DNA of 64,000 nt from positions 47,694 to 111,693 of the forward strand of contig DATBRG010000021.1 of NCBI GenBank assembly GCA_036560445.1, read 5' to 3'. The translations under genes were made by a program, and so were the position numbers. A model generated the notes under the pieces. The model was not told the DNA's origin, did no database searches, and saw nothing but the letters and a program-made list of their open reading frames with translations. The DNA is from DATBRG01 sp036560445 (GTDB lineage Bacteria; Pseudomonadota; Gammaproteobacteria; Burkholderiales; Methylophilaceae). Shown here piece after piece: positions 53,698-62,500 of this stretch (the first letter of the stretch is position 1; each line of letters opens with the position of its first letter).

Positions 53698-54438
53698 ATG
53701 CTTGAGAATCAAATTGCGCTGGTTACTGGCGCTAGCCGAGGTATAGGTGCAGCAATTGCGCTGGAGCTAGGTAAACAAGGCGCTGTAGTGATTGGTACGG
53801 CTACTTCAACTAGCGGAGCCGCACAGATCGCACAAGCGCTACAAGAAGCCGGGGTAAAAGGCACAGGGATGGCGCTCGATGTCAATGACACAGCACAGAT
53901 AGAAGTAGCACTTAAAACTATCACTGATAAGTTTGGAGATGTCGGCATCCTCGTGAATAATGCTGGCATTACGCGCGATATGCTACTAATGCGCATGTCA
54001 GAAGAAGAATGGGACGATGTTTTATCCACCAATCTAAAATCGGTGTACCGTATGTCAAAGGCAGTATTGCGCCCGATGATGAAAGCGCGCGCTGGGCGTA
54101 TTATCAACGTTTCTTCAGTGGTTGGGCACATGGGGAACGCCGGTCAAACTAATTATGCGGCAGCCAAAGCTGGTATGACTGGATTTACCAAGTCGCTGGC
54201 GCGTGAAGTCGGTAGCCGGGGCATTACTGTTAATTGCGTTGCTCCTGGTTTTATTGACACTGATATGACACGTGCATTATCAGAAGAGCATCGCAACGGC
54301 CTGCTTCAGCATATTCCACTTGGGCGTTTAGGACAGGTGGAGGATATAGCTTCAGCCGTTGTATATCTGGCTTCTCCACAAGCAGGTTATATTAGTGGTG
54401 AAACTTTACATGTCAATGGTGGCATGTATATGGCCTAA
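53698..54438 (+). CDS. fabG: 3-oxoacyl-ACP reductase
   Basis: A 246-aa NADPH SDR. TGASRGIG cofactor loop, S140, Y153 and K157 (NYAAAKAGM) catalytic set, NNAGITRD. The ATG at 53698 is preceded by GGGAGG; an earlier start six codons upstream lacks one. Unlike the SDR at 18.4 kb, this one keeps the catalytic Tyr. Confidence 0.97.
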   Translation: MLENQIALVTGASRGIGAAIALELGKQGAVVIGTATSTSGAAQIAQALQEAGVKGTGMALDVNDTAQIEVALKTITDKFGDVGILVNNAGITRDMLLMRMSEEEWDDVLSTNLKSVYRMSKAVLRPMMKARAGRIINVSSVVGHMGNAGQTNYAAAKAGMTGFTKSLAREVGSRGITVNCVAPGFIDTDMTRALSEEHRNGLLQHIPLGRLGQVEDIASAVVYLASPQAGYISGETLHVNGGMYMA

Positions 54439-54467
54439 GCCATAAAAAATATAACAGCGCAGGCTTT

Positions 54468-54495
54468 TTGAATTCCTCGGGAGTTTTGTTAGAAT
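54468..54495 (+). promoter_or_regulatory. acpP: acpP promoter
   Basis: TTGAAT (54468-54473) and TAGAAT (54490-54495) with a 16-base spacer form a good sigma-70 promoter between fabG and acpP. This would allow extra acpP transcription beyond the operon, as is known in other proteobacteria. Confidence 0.65.
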
Positions 54496-54530
54496 AGCCG
54501 GAGCTTTTAGCAATCAAGCTTTTTGTAAGC

Positions 54531-54550
54531 ATGCTTTTATAAAAAAGCAT
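54531..54550 (+). other. acpP leader hairpin
   Basis: ATGCTTTT (54531-54538) pairs with AAAAGCAT (54543-54550) around a four-base loop in the acpP 5' region, ending about 12 bases before the GAAAGGGG ribosome site. It could protect the 5' end of the abundant acpP message. There is no following T-run, so it is not a terminator. Confidence 0.5.
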
Positions 54551-54571
54551 AACACTTGAAAGGGGTACTAG

Positions 54572-54808
54572 ATGTCTGACATCGAACAACGCGTTAAAAA
54601 GATCGTTTCCGAACAATTGGGGGCTAATGAAGCTGATGTCAAAAATGAGTCATCATTTGTAGATGATCTGGGTGCCGACTCGCTCGATACCGTGGAACTC
54701 GTTATGGCACTGGAAGAAGAATTTGATTGTGAAATTCCGGACGAAGAAGCCGAAAAAATCACCAATGTTCAACAAGCGATTGATTACGTCAGCGCTAATC
54801 TCAAGTAA
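54572..54808 (+). CDS. acpP: Acyl carrier protein (housekeeping)
   Basis: A 78-aa acidic carrier with phosphopantetheine site S37 in DDLGADSLDTVELVM. It is nearly the textbook bacterial AcpP and serves fatty acid, lipid A and phospholipid synthesis. GAAAGGGG precedes the ATG. It provides a reference for the divergent ACP at 9.9 kb. Confidence 0.98.
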   Translation: MSDIEQRVKKIVSEQLGANEADVKNESSFVDDLGADSLDTVELVMALEEEFDCEIPDEEAEKITNVQQAIDYVSANLK

Positions 54809-54870
54809 TTCTTTTATTTTCCGATTTTCTCTTGGAATTGCCCTGCCCAGGCAGGCTCTGATTATTCAGC

Positions 54871-56103
54871 ATGCATAAACGCAGAGTAGTTGTTACAGGC
54901 CTGGGGGTTGTCTCACCAGTTGGTATTGGGGTGCAGACAGCCTGGGCTAACCTTCTTGCCGGCAAATCCGGTATTACCAGAATCACCAAGTTTGATGCGA
55001 GTAATTTTTCTTCGCAGATTGCGGGTGAGGTAAAAGATTTTGATGTGTCGCAATATCTTCCTGCAAAAGAAGCGCGACGCATGGATACGTTTATCCAGTT
55101 CGGTATGGCTGCTGCGATAGAAGCTGTGAAAGACTCGGGCATTGTTGCTACAGAAGAAAATGCAGAGCGTATTGGGGTTTCCATTGGTTCTGGTATTGGC
55201 GGACTAAGGCTGATTGAAGAAACCAACGATACCTACGATGAAGGTGGCCCGCGCAAGATTTCGCCATTTTTTATCCCCGGTACCATTATTAATATGATTT
55301 CCGGCAATTTGTCTATCATGTACGGTTTTAAAGGCCCGAATGTCGCCATTGTGACTGCCTGCACTACGGGTACTCACTCTATTGGAGATGCGGCGCGCAT
55401 GATTGAGTATGGTGATGCGGATGTCATGGTAGCTGGTGGCGCCGAAGCCGCAATTACTGAGCTCAGTGTGGGTGGATTTGCTTCTGCACGTGCTTTATCT
55501 ACACGCAATGATGACCCTGCCACAGCTAGCCGCCCTTGGGATGTTGACCGCGATGGCTTTGTCATTGGTGAAGGTGCTGGTGTCATGGTGCTGGAAGAAT
55601 ATGAAAGCGCCAAAAAACGCGGCGCAAAAATTTATGCGGAGTTGACTGGCTATGGCATGAGTGCTGATGCTTATCATATGACCGCACCCAATATGGATGG
55701 TCCGCGCCGCTCTATGCGCAATGCCTTGAATAATGCGGGGGTGAATCCGGATCAGGTGCAGTTTATTAACGCCCATGGCACTTCAACGCCGCTGGGTGAT
55801 GCGAATGAAACTAACGCAATTAAGGCGGCATTTGGTGAACATGCAAAGAATCTAGTAGTTAACTCGACAAAGTCCATGACTGGGCATTTGTTGGGTGGGG
55901 CCGGGGGATTGGAGTCGGTATTTACTGTGCTATCCATTCACCATCAAGTTTCACCACCAACGATCAATATCTTTAATCAGGATCCCGAATGCGATCTCGA
56001 TTTTTGCGCCAATACTGCGCGTGATATGAAAATTGAGTTGGCGCTAAAAAATAATTTCGGGTTTGGTGGTACTAACGGTAGTCTTGTGTTTAAGAAAATC
56101 TAG
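54871..56103 (+). CDS. fabF: 3-oxoacyl-ACP synthase II (housekeeping)
   Basis: A 410-aa elongating condensing enzyme with C164 (TACTTG), H302 (NAHGTSTP) and H339 (SMTGHLLG). All canonical motifs are in the expected spacing. It closes the fab operon, and a 310-base gap follows. The ketosynthase at 8.6 kb is a separate, more diverged copy. Confidence 0.97.
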   Translation: MHKRRVVVTGLGVVSPVGIGVQTAWANLLAGKSGITRITKFDASNFSSQIAGEVKDFDVSQYLPAKEARRMDTFIQFGMAAAIEAVKDSGIVATEENAERIGVSIGSGIGGLRLIEETNDTYDEGGPRKISPFFIPGTIINMISGNLSIMYGFKGPNVAIVTACTTGTHSIGDAARMIEYGDADVMVAGGAEAAITELSVGGFASARALSTRNDDPATASRPWDVDRDGFVIGEGAGVMVLEEYESAKKRGAKIYAELTGYGMSADAYHMTAPNMDGPRRSMRNALNNAGVNPDQVQFINAHGTSTPLGDANETNAIKAAFGEHAKNLVVNSTKSMTGHLLGGAGGLESVFTVLSIHHQVSPPTINIFNQDPECDLDFCANTARDMKIELALKNNFGFGGTNGSLVFKKI

Positions 56104-56413
56104 CTTCGATAATTTCTAGCAAGCCTTTTCCCGTGGCTGAGCCGGTTTAGAACAGCCATTTATGCACAGTTTTGTGGCATGTGACAATAAGATGTAGGCT
56201 CTAGTGATTGTTTATGCAGTGATTTTTATAACATATTGAATTTAATAATAAAAATAACTGCATAAATTTTAAGCATTTAGTAAAAAAGCTTTTTAGAAGC
56301 GAGAGTTAGCTTAGTTATCCGAATCTCACCCACAAAATTATCCACAGCTTCTGTGGAGTAGCCAGCTTTCCCCAGCATGTAACATGCTTTACGATGATTG
56401 AAAGAATTTAACC
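56104..56413. other. 310-base intergenic region with two DnaA-box matches and an AT-rich core
   Basis: No gene is seen here. It holds TTATGCACA at 56160-56168 and a perfect consensus DnaA box TTATCCACA at 56338-56346, bracketing a strongly AT-rich stretch (about 56215-56300). The second box is part of an inverted repeat TCCACAG-CTT-CTGTGGA (56341-56357). No clear intrinsic terminator for fabF was found. The pabC promoter must lie here. It is not oriC by context, but may bind DnaA. Confidence 0.5.
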
Positions 56414-57262
56414 GTGAACATGACTACATCAATGAGTTTAAATCAATTATTCCTGATTAATGGGCGAAGTGAACACGCGCTTTCTCCGCTAGATCGCGGC
56501 CTGAGTTATGGCGATGGCGTATTTCGTACTATAAGAATCCAGAAGGGTGTGCCTGATAATTGGAATCTTCATTTCAACAAGTTGGTCGAAGATTGCAATG
56601 TTCTTGGCATTGTATGTCCCAGCACAGAGCTTTTATTAACTGATATTGAACGTCTGTTTTCTGGCAAAGATTCAGTTCAAGAGCTTGCGGTTGCCAAGAT
56701 TATTATTACCCGTGGTGAAGGTGCGCGTGGTTATGCCGTTCCCAGCCTCGCACAACCTAATCGAATTGTTATCAAATCAGCTTTTCCAGAGTATCCGGCC
56801 GTAAACTTCAATGATGGTGTTCAACTACATTTGTGCAAACTGCGACTCTCATATCAACCTCTGCTAGCGGGTATCAAGCATCTGAATAGGCTTGAGAATG
56901 TCATGGCACGGATGGAGTGGAAAGATAGTGCGATTGCTGAGGGCATCATGCTGGACGAAAAAAATAATGTCATAGAGTGCACTGCGAGCAACTTATTTGC
57001 GCGGTATGATAAAACACTGCTAACCTCAGACTTAAGCCATTGTGGAGTTGCCGGAGTTACGCGGCAGCGAATATTGGAGCTTGTCCCCAAGTTGAATCTT
57101 CGCTCAAGAGTCTCACAAATCACCCTGAATAAACTAATGCAGGCGGACGAAATCATTATTTGTAATAGCCTATATGGCGCATGGCAAGTAAAAACCTTTA
57201 ATGGCCAACAATTTCCCAATCTAGGGTTGGCTAGTCAATTACGTAATATCTTGCAGGAATAA
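56414..57262 (+). CDS. pabC: Aminodeoxychorismate lyase
   Basis: A 282-aa fold-type IV PLP enzyme releasing p-aminobenzoate for folate. K155 in IKHLNRLENVMAR is the PLP lysine. LDRGLSYGDGVFRTI and NVIECTASNLFA are family motifs. The frame opens with GTG at 56414, with ATGs at 56420 and 56432 as alternatives; no strong ribosome site decides. mltG follows after one base. Confidence 0.92.
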   Translation: MNMTTSMSLNQLFLINGRSEHALSPLDRGLSYGDGVFRTIRIQKGVPDNWNLHFNKLVEDCNVLGIVCPSTELLLTDIERLFSGKDSVQELAVAKIIITRGEGARGYAVPSLAQPNRIVIKSAFPEYPAVNFNDGVQLHLCKLRLSYQPLLAGIKHLNRLENVMARMEWKDSAIAEGIMLDEKNNVIECTASNLFARYDKTLLTSDLSHCGVAGVTRQRILELVPKLNLRSRVSQITLNKLMQADEIIICNSLYGAWQVKTFNGQQFPNLGLASQLRNILQE

Positions 57263-57263
57263 C

Positions 57264-58259
57264 ATGCGTTTACTTAAGCTGCTGCTGACTTTGGCAATGT
57301 TCATGGGGCTAATATTTACAGCATGGATGCTTTATTTCACTGTTACGCCCATGCAAGTTAAATCCAGCACGCAAGAGGTTGACCTCAAATCTGGCAGCAG
57401 CTTGCGTAGTGTGGGTCAGCAACTTGTGGATCAGGGCATCCTGCGCGAGCCTTGGAGCTTTGTGTTACTGGTGCGTCTACTTGGTAAAGCCGGTGAAGTG
57501 AAAGCTGGGAACTATTTGATAGATACCGGCATAACGCCATATGAATTGTTTACTATTCTGACTAATGGCAGCAATACCCAATCCAGTATTACATTTATAG
57601 AAGGCTGGACATTCTCACAGATGCGCGATGCTTTGCTCAAGAATGAAGATGTAAAACATATCACTGTGGCTTATCCAGATGAGCAGTTACTGAGAGAAAT
57701 TGGTGCTAAGGAAAGTCTCCCCGAGGGACTTTTCTTTCCAGATACCTATTATTTCAGCCGTGACATGACTGATCAGGCGATACTTAAACGTGCATATCTG
57801 GCCATGCAAAATAAATTGGCGCAGGCATGGCAGATGAGAGAAGCAGGCCTGCCGTATGACGACCCTTATCAGGCGCTGATTATGGCCTCAATTATCGAAA
57901 AGGAGACAGGGAAGGCTGCGGAGCGTCCTCTGATCGCTGGCGTTTTCCTCAATCGGTTACGAATAGGTATGCGCTTGCAAACAGACCCTACGGTAATTTA
58001 TGGGCTGGGCGAACATTTTGATGGCAACCTGAGAAAACAGGATTTATTGAAAGACTCCCCATACAATACATATACTAGAGCGGGTCTGCCCCCAACGCCG
58101 ATTGCTATGCCTAGCCTAGCTTCTATTGAAGCTGCTCTGCATCCAGCAAAGACAAATGCAATTTATTTTGTAGGTAAAGGGGATGGCACTCATGCATTTT
58201 CAGCAACATTGAGTGAACATAATCGAGCTGTTAGTCGCTATCAACTTAAACATAACTGA
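57264..58259 (+). CDS. mltG: Endolytic murein transglycosylase MltG (YceG-like)
   Basis: A 331-aa inner-membrane enzyme that cuts nascent glycan strands. One N-terminal TM (about residues 5-27), a LysM-like region, then the catalytic domain with E212 in ASIIEKETG and RLRIGMRLQTDPTVIYGLG. The order pabC-mltG-tmk-holB is conserved. Confidence 0.95.
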   Translation: MRLLKLLLTLAMFMGLIFTAWMLYFTVTPMQVKSSTQEVDLKSGSSLRSVGQQLVDQGILREPWSFVLLVRLLGKAGEVKAGNYLIDTGITPYELFTILTNGSNTQSSITFIEGWTFSQMRDALLKNEDVKHITVAYPDEQLLREIGAKESLPEGLFFPDTYYFSRDMTDQAILKRAYLAMQNKLAQAWQMREAGLPYDDPYQALIMASIIEKETGKAAERPLIAGVFLNRLRIGMRLQTDPTVIYGLGEHFDGNLRKQDLLKDSPYNTYTRAGLPPTPIAMPSLASIEAALHPAKTNAIYFVGKGDGTHAFSATLSEHNRAVSRYQLKHN

Positions 58260-58270
58260 ACGGGCTACAG

Positions 58271-58876
58271 ATGCGCGGTAAATTTATCACGCTTGAGGGT
58301 ATGGATGGCGCTGGCAAAAGTACTCATATTTCAACCATTATGGCAGCCCTGCAAGCGCGTGGCTTGGAGGTTGTCTCAACACGTGAGCCTGGCGGTACAA
58401 AGCTGGGCGAGGGGTTGCGTGAATTACTATTGCACCAAGCCATGCATCCTGAGACTGAAACCCTGCTGATGTTTGCTGCCCGTCGAGAACATATTGCACA
58501 AGTGATTGAGCCTGCATTGGCTCGCGGGGCCTATGTATTGTCTGATCGTTTTACTGATGCCAGCTTTGCGTATCAATGTGGTGGGCGTGGAGTTGATGTC
58601 AGTAAAGTCAAGATACTAGAACAATGGGTTCAAAATGATTTACAGCCGGATCTAACGCTGTTATTTGATGTGCCTGTAGAAGTCAGTATCCAGAGATTGG
58701 CGGGCGCCCGCAGTCCTGATAAGTTTGAGAGAGAAAGTAGTGATTTCTTTAGCCGTATACGTGCAGCTTATCTTGCGCGTGCGCAAGAGTCTCCTCAGCG
58801 TTTTCGCATTATTGACGGCAATCAAGATATTCATCTAATTAAAAAATTACTAGAAGATATTATTTTATCTATATGA
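58271..58876 (+). CDS. tmk: Thymidylate kinase
   Basis: A 201-aa kinase making dTDP. P-loop EGMDGAGKST, the TREPGGTKLGE motif and LSDRFTDASFAYQ are present. It overlaps holB by four bases. Confidence 0.97.
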   Translation: MRGKFITLEGMDGAGKSTHISTIMAALQARGLEVVSTREPGGTKLGEGLRELLLHQAMHPETETLLMFAARREHIAQVIEPALARGAYVLSDRFTDASFAYQCGGRGVDVSKVKILEQWVQNDLQPDLTLLFDVPVEVSIQRLAGARSPDKFERESSDFFSRIRAAYLARAQESPQRFRIIDGNQDIHLIKKLLEDIILSI

Positions 58877-59904
58877 ATATTAATAATATTTATCCTTGGC
58901 AGATTGATACATGGAAGCGGTTTTCGGATACCAAAGAGCGTTTGCCGCATGCACTGCTATTGCATGGGCGTAGCGGAATTGGCAAGTTTGACTTTGCGTT
59001 ACAGCTAACAAAGTCGCTGCTTTGCCAGGTACCCACTGTCGATGGTTTTGCTTGTGGAGCATGCCTAAGCTGTGGCTGGTTCGCACAGGGGAACCACCCT
59101 GATTACCGTTTGCTTAGCCCCGAGCAGGAAGCCACATCATCTGATGATGAGGAACCAGCTGCTGGTTCAGCCAAATCAGTAAAAAGAAGCAAGGTAATCA
59201 AAGTTGGTCAAATTCGTGAACTCAGTAGTTTTCTGGAGCTCTCGAGCCACAGTAGCACGGGATTGCGTATCGCGTTGATAAGCCCTGCGGAAGCTTTTAA
59301 TCTGGAATCAGCAAATGCGTTGCTGAAAATGCTTGAGGAACCTCCTTCAGGAGTGGTTTTTATTCTGGTGTCGCATCAACCCCAGCGACTGTTGCCAACT
59401 ATCTTAAGTCGTTGCCAGAAGGTTGATATGCCGGTTCCCAGTACTGAGAGGGCCTTGGAATGGCTACAACAGCAGGGCCTGAAGGATGCAAAACTGCTTC
59501 TGCATTATGTTGGTGGTTCGCCCTTGTCTGCTTTAAAAGAAGCGGAAGAGGGGGGTAAGCAGCTAAGGGATATCTGGCAGATGCTGTCTCAGGGTGCCAA
59601 GTTGGATCCATTTGCAACTGCTACCATATGCGTAGCTCAGGGAGTAGAGGCTGCGCTGCATGCATTGCAAAAATGGGTCTATGACCTTTTGAGTTATCGG
59701 CTCACTGGCGAGGTTCGCTATCACACTGAACAGGTCGGCGCTTTGCAAGCTTTAACCAAAAGCGTAGACTTGGGGCTACTGTTGGCTTTTCAGCGTAAAC
59801 TGGATGAAGCACGTAGGTCTGCTAACCACCCATTGAATCATGAGTTGCAACTGGAAAGCCTTTTGCTTCAATACACACAAATATTTTCGATAAAACTTAA
59901 TTAA
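58873..59904 (+). CDS. holB: DNA polymerase III delta' subunit
   Basis: A 343-aa clamp-loader subunit. A P-loop-like GRSGIGKFDFA, the zinc-module cysteines (SLLCQ, then CGACLSCGW), and NALLKMLEEPPSGVVFILVSH followed by LPTILSRCQ are clear. A charged insert near residues 90-115 (SSDDEEPAAGSAKSVKRS) is less conserved. It lies between tmk and pilZ. Confidence 0.95.
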   Translation: MNINNIYPWQIDTWKRFSDTKERLPHALLLHGRSGIGKFDFALQLTKSLLCQVPTVDGFACGACLSCGWFAQGNHPDYRLLSPEQEATSSDDEEPAAGSAKSVKRSKVIKVGQIRELSSFLELSSHSSTGLRIALISPAEAFNLESANALLKMLEEPPSGVVFILVSHQPQRLLPTILSRCQKVDMPVPSTERALEWLQQQGLKDAKLLLHYVGGSPLSALKEAEEGGKQLRDIWQMLSQGAKLDPFATATICVAQGVEAALHALQKWVYDLLSYRLTGEVRYHTEQVGALQALTKSVDLGLLLAFQRKLDEARRSANHPLNHELQLESLLLQYTQIFSIKLN

Positions 59905-59917
59905 ATAGATACCTAGC

Positions 59918-60289
59918 GTGAGTACAGAAGCCACTTCCACCGCAACAAGCGCGCCAAAACCAGGCGTACTATCTTTGGCAATCAAGGAGAAGGCTGCACT
60001 TTATGCGGCTTACATGCCTTTTATTAAAGGCGGCGGGCTTTTCATTCCAACCAATAAAAGCTTTAAGATTGGTGAAGAAGTTTTTATGTTGTTGAGCCTG
60101 CTTGAGGATCCGGTCAAGCTAAAAGTGGTTGGCCGTATTGTCTGGCTTACTCCAGTTACACAAGGCAACAGGCCGCAAGGCATAGGCGTGCAGTTTAGCG
60201 ACAAAGATGGTGGACTTGAAGCGCGTAACAAAATTGAAGCTTTGCTTGGAGGCGTTCTAAAATCAGCACGCCCCACGCATACCATGTAG
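59918..60289 (+). CDS. pilZ: PilZ-domain protein, type IV pilus biogenesis type
   Basis: A 123-aa PilZ-fold protein. GGGLFIPTNKSFKIGEEVF and RPQGIGVQFSD give the beta-barrel core. The RxxxR and D/NxSxxG residues for cyclic-di-GMP are absent, as in the original PilZ next to holB in Pseudomonas, which acts with PilB and FimX in pilus assembly rather than as a c-di-GMP receptor. GTG start at 59918. Confidence 0.92.
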   Translation: MSTEATSTATSAPKPGVLSLAIKEKAALYAAYMPFIKGGGLFIPTNKSFKIGEEVFMLLSLLEDPVKLKVVGRIVWLTPVTQGNRPQGIGVQFSDKDGGLEARNKIEALLGGVLKSARPTHTM

Positions 60290-60329
60290 TAGCGGCTTTC
60301 TTTAATTTCTCATTATCTTAATTAGCATC

Positions 60330-61106
60330 ATGCTTGTAGACTCCCATTGCCATCTGAATTTCCCGGAACTGATTAATAATATGGATGGTGTCAGGCAGGC
60401 TATGCTTGATAATCAAGTTGGTCACGCCCTTTGTGTATCAGTCACGCTGGATAAATTCCCTGAAGTGCTTGCTGTAGCTGAGGCCAATGAGAATATCTAC
60501 GCTTCAGTGGGGGTGCATCCGGATTATGAGGATGAGCAGGCTTTTACAGTGGAAGACTTGGTGCGCTTGGCACAACATCCTAAAGTGATTGCCATAGGTG
60601 AAACCGGCTTGGACTATTTTCGCCTGACGGGCGATCTTGAATGGCAGCGTGAGCGCTTCCGCACTCATATTCGCGCCGCTATCAAAGCCAACAAGCCGTT
60701 GATTATCCATACCCGTAGCGCTGCTGAGGACACCATCCGCATCATGCGCGAAGAGGATGTAAAGCAGGTCGGCGGCGTCATGCATTGCTTTACTGAAAGC
60801 CTGGAGATTGCCCAACAGGCTATTGAGCTGGGATTTTATATCTCGTTCTCCGGGATAGTGACATTCAAGAATGCCGCGGCATTAAAAGAAGTTGCTAAAA
60901 ATATCCCTCTTGAACGTATCCTTGTAGAAACAGATTCCCCTTACCTTGCCCCAGTGCCATTTCGTGGCAAGACCAACCAGCCCGCCTATGTTAAATATGT
61001 AGCTGAAGAGGTTGCCAGGCTACGAGGTATTTCGCTAGAGGAAGTAGCCTTGGCGACTACTGAGAATTTCTTCCGGCTGTTCAAACAGGCGCAGCCATGC
61101 AACTAG
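60330..61106 (+). CDS. TatD-family metal-dependent hydrolase (YcfH-like)
   Basis: A 258-aa TIM-barrel hydrolase. Metal ligands in VDSHCHLNF, GETGLDYF, the HTRSA segment and ETDSPYLAP follow the TatD pattern. These enzymes act as 3'-5' exonucleases or deacylases; the exact role of this copy is unknown. It overlaps the metallo-hydrolase gene by ten bases. Confidence 0.94.
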   Translation: MLVDSHCHLNFPELINNMDGVRQAMLDNQVGHALCVSVTLDKFPEVLAVAEANENIYASVGVHPDYEDEQAFTVEDLVRLAQHPKVIAIGETGLDYFRLTGDLEWQRERFRTHIRAAIKANKPLIIHTRSAAEDTIRIMREEDVKQVGGVMHCFTESLEIAQQAIELGFYISFSGIVTFKNAAALKEVAKNIPLERILVETDSPYLAPVPFRGKTNQPAYVKYVAEEVARLRGISLEEVALATTENFFRLFKQAQPCN

Positions 61107-61870
61107 TCTTGCTGGGTACAGGTTCCAGCGCAGGAACACCAGCAATTGGTTGTAATTGTGCTACCTGCTTATCAAGCGACCCGAAAAATAAACGTACGCG
61201 CTGCTCTGCCACAGTGACTTTGCCAGGCGGGGAGGTGCTACTCATCGACTCCGGCCCAGACCTACGCCTGCAAGCATTGCGCGAGGGCCTAAGCCGCGTT
61301 GATGCGGTACTGTATACCCATACCCATGCGGATCATCTGCATGGGATTGATGATTTGCGGGGGTTTTGCCAGCTACAGCGCAAACAAATCCCTTTGTATG
61401 GCAAGCAGGATGCAATAGAGCATATTGCCAGTAAATTTGGTTATGCCTTGAGAGAGCCTAGTGATTTCTGGGACCTGCCAGTATTAAAGGTGAACAGGGT
61501 AGATGGCCCATTTCAGCTATTCGGTACCATGATTACGCCTATACCTGTACGACATGGCCGCATTGAGATATTGGGTTATCGTATTGGTAAAATGGCTTAT
61601 CTAACGGATGTATCTGAGATTCCAGATTCATCGTTAGCTCTGTTGCAAGGGCTGGATTTCCTTCTGCTGGATTGCCTCCGGTATAAACCTCATCCAACAC
61701 ATATCAATTTGGAACAAAGCTTGGTTTATGCGAGTCATATCAACGCAAAACAAACCTATATGATCCATATGACACATGAAATGGAATTTGATGCCTTGAG
61801 CCAGCAATTGCCGCCATCGGTGCAAGTAGGGTTTGATGGGCTCAGGTTTGAATTCGATTCTGTACAGTAG
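61097..61870 (+). CDS. Metallo-beta-lactamase-fold hydrolase (PhnP-like)
   Basis: A 257-aa protein with the zinc motif THTHADHLHGIDD and later histidines in VRHGRIEILGY and HMTHEMEFD. An N-terminal CNCATCLSSDPKNKRTR segment (zinc-binding Cys) is shared with PhnP-like phosphodiesterases. The substrate is not assigned. It overlaps tatD, a common pairing in betaproteobacteria. Confidence 0.9.
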   Translation: MQLVLLGTGSSAGTPAIGCNCATCLSSDPKNKRTRCSATVTLPGGEVLLIDSGPDLRLQALREGLSRVDAVLYTHTHADHLHGIDDLRGFCQLQRKQIPLYGKQDAIEHIASKFGYALREPSDFWDLPVLKVNRVDGPFQLFGTMITPIPVRHGRIEILGYRIGKMAYLTDVSEIPDSSLALLQGLDFLLLDCLRYKPHPTHINLEQSLVYASHINAKQTYMIHMTHEMEFDALSQQLPPSVQVGFDGLRFEFDSVQ

Positions 61871-61929
61871 CTGCATACACAAACAGAAAATGCGATAATC
61901 CAGCAACTTAACGCGAACTAGGGAACATC

Positions 61930-62313
61930 ATGCAAATCAGTAAGAAAATTTCTATCACGATGGGATTGCTCGCTTGTCTCGCAATTGCATCGATACCTGC
62001 TGTCGCCGGCCCCACGGGTAAAACTAAACCCACGGTTTACAGTGAAGATGACTTTTTACGGGCATTCAATGGCAAATCGCGCCAAGTGATTTCAGACAAA
62101 CTGGGTGCTCCGGTTAAAAAGGAACAGGGTGTTCGCCCCTCAAATGCAGCAAATGTAGTCGGTAAGCCGCTAGATACGTCTAAGCCTGTAAACGTTGAGA
62201 TGTGGTACTACAAAAACATCGTCCGTTATGACCCTAAAAGAACCTATAAAGAAATTGAGCTGACCTTTGTTAATGATCGCTGCATGAATATTGCGTTCTT
62301 CAATAACAGATAG
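61930..62313 (+). CDS. Exported small protein with a BamE/SmpA-like fold
   Basis: A 127-aa protein with a signal peptide (residues 1-26, AVAGPTG). The mature part FNGKSRQVISDKLGAPVKKE, then EMWYYKNIVRYDP and EIELTFVNDRC, has the helix-helix-beta pattern and G-P motif of BamE/SmpA-like lipoproteins, but no lipobox Cys was seen. The function is unknown. A GGGAACATC site precedes the ATG weakly. Confidence 0.75.
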   Translation: MQISKKISITMGLLACLAIASIPAVAGPTGKTKPTVYSEDDFLRAFNGKSRQVISDKLGAPVKKEQGVRPSNAANVVGKPLDTSKPVNVEMWYYKNIVRYDPKRTYKEIELTFVNDRCMNIAFFNNR

Positions 62314-62353
62314 AGTTAGAAACTGGCGTTAAATAACGTTCAAAAATAAAGAG

Positions 62354-62378
62354 GCCAGATTTTTATCTGGCTTTTTTA
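62354..62378 (+). terminator. Intrinsic terminator after the BamE-like gene
   Basis: GCCAGAT-TTTT-ATCTGGC (62354-62371) followed by TTTTTTATT. Confidence 0.9.
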
Positions 62379-62500
62379 TTTCTTAAACCCTGTGATACGT
62401 TGTTAGCAAGGTTAGTCCGGCCGTATTCTGATGGGATAAGGGAGATTCGGCATGACAACAAAAAACTGCCATTGCTCCACCATGTGTTAGATTGCAGACT

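Noticed and set aside
56104..56413. Replication origin
   Set aside because: Only two good DnaA boxes, and no dnaA, dnaN, gidA or parA nearby; the gap lies between fatty acid and folate genes.
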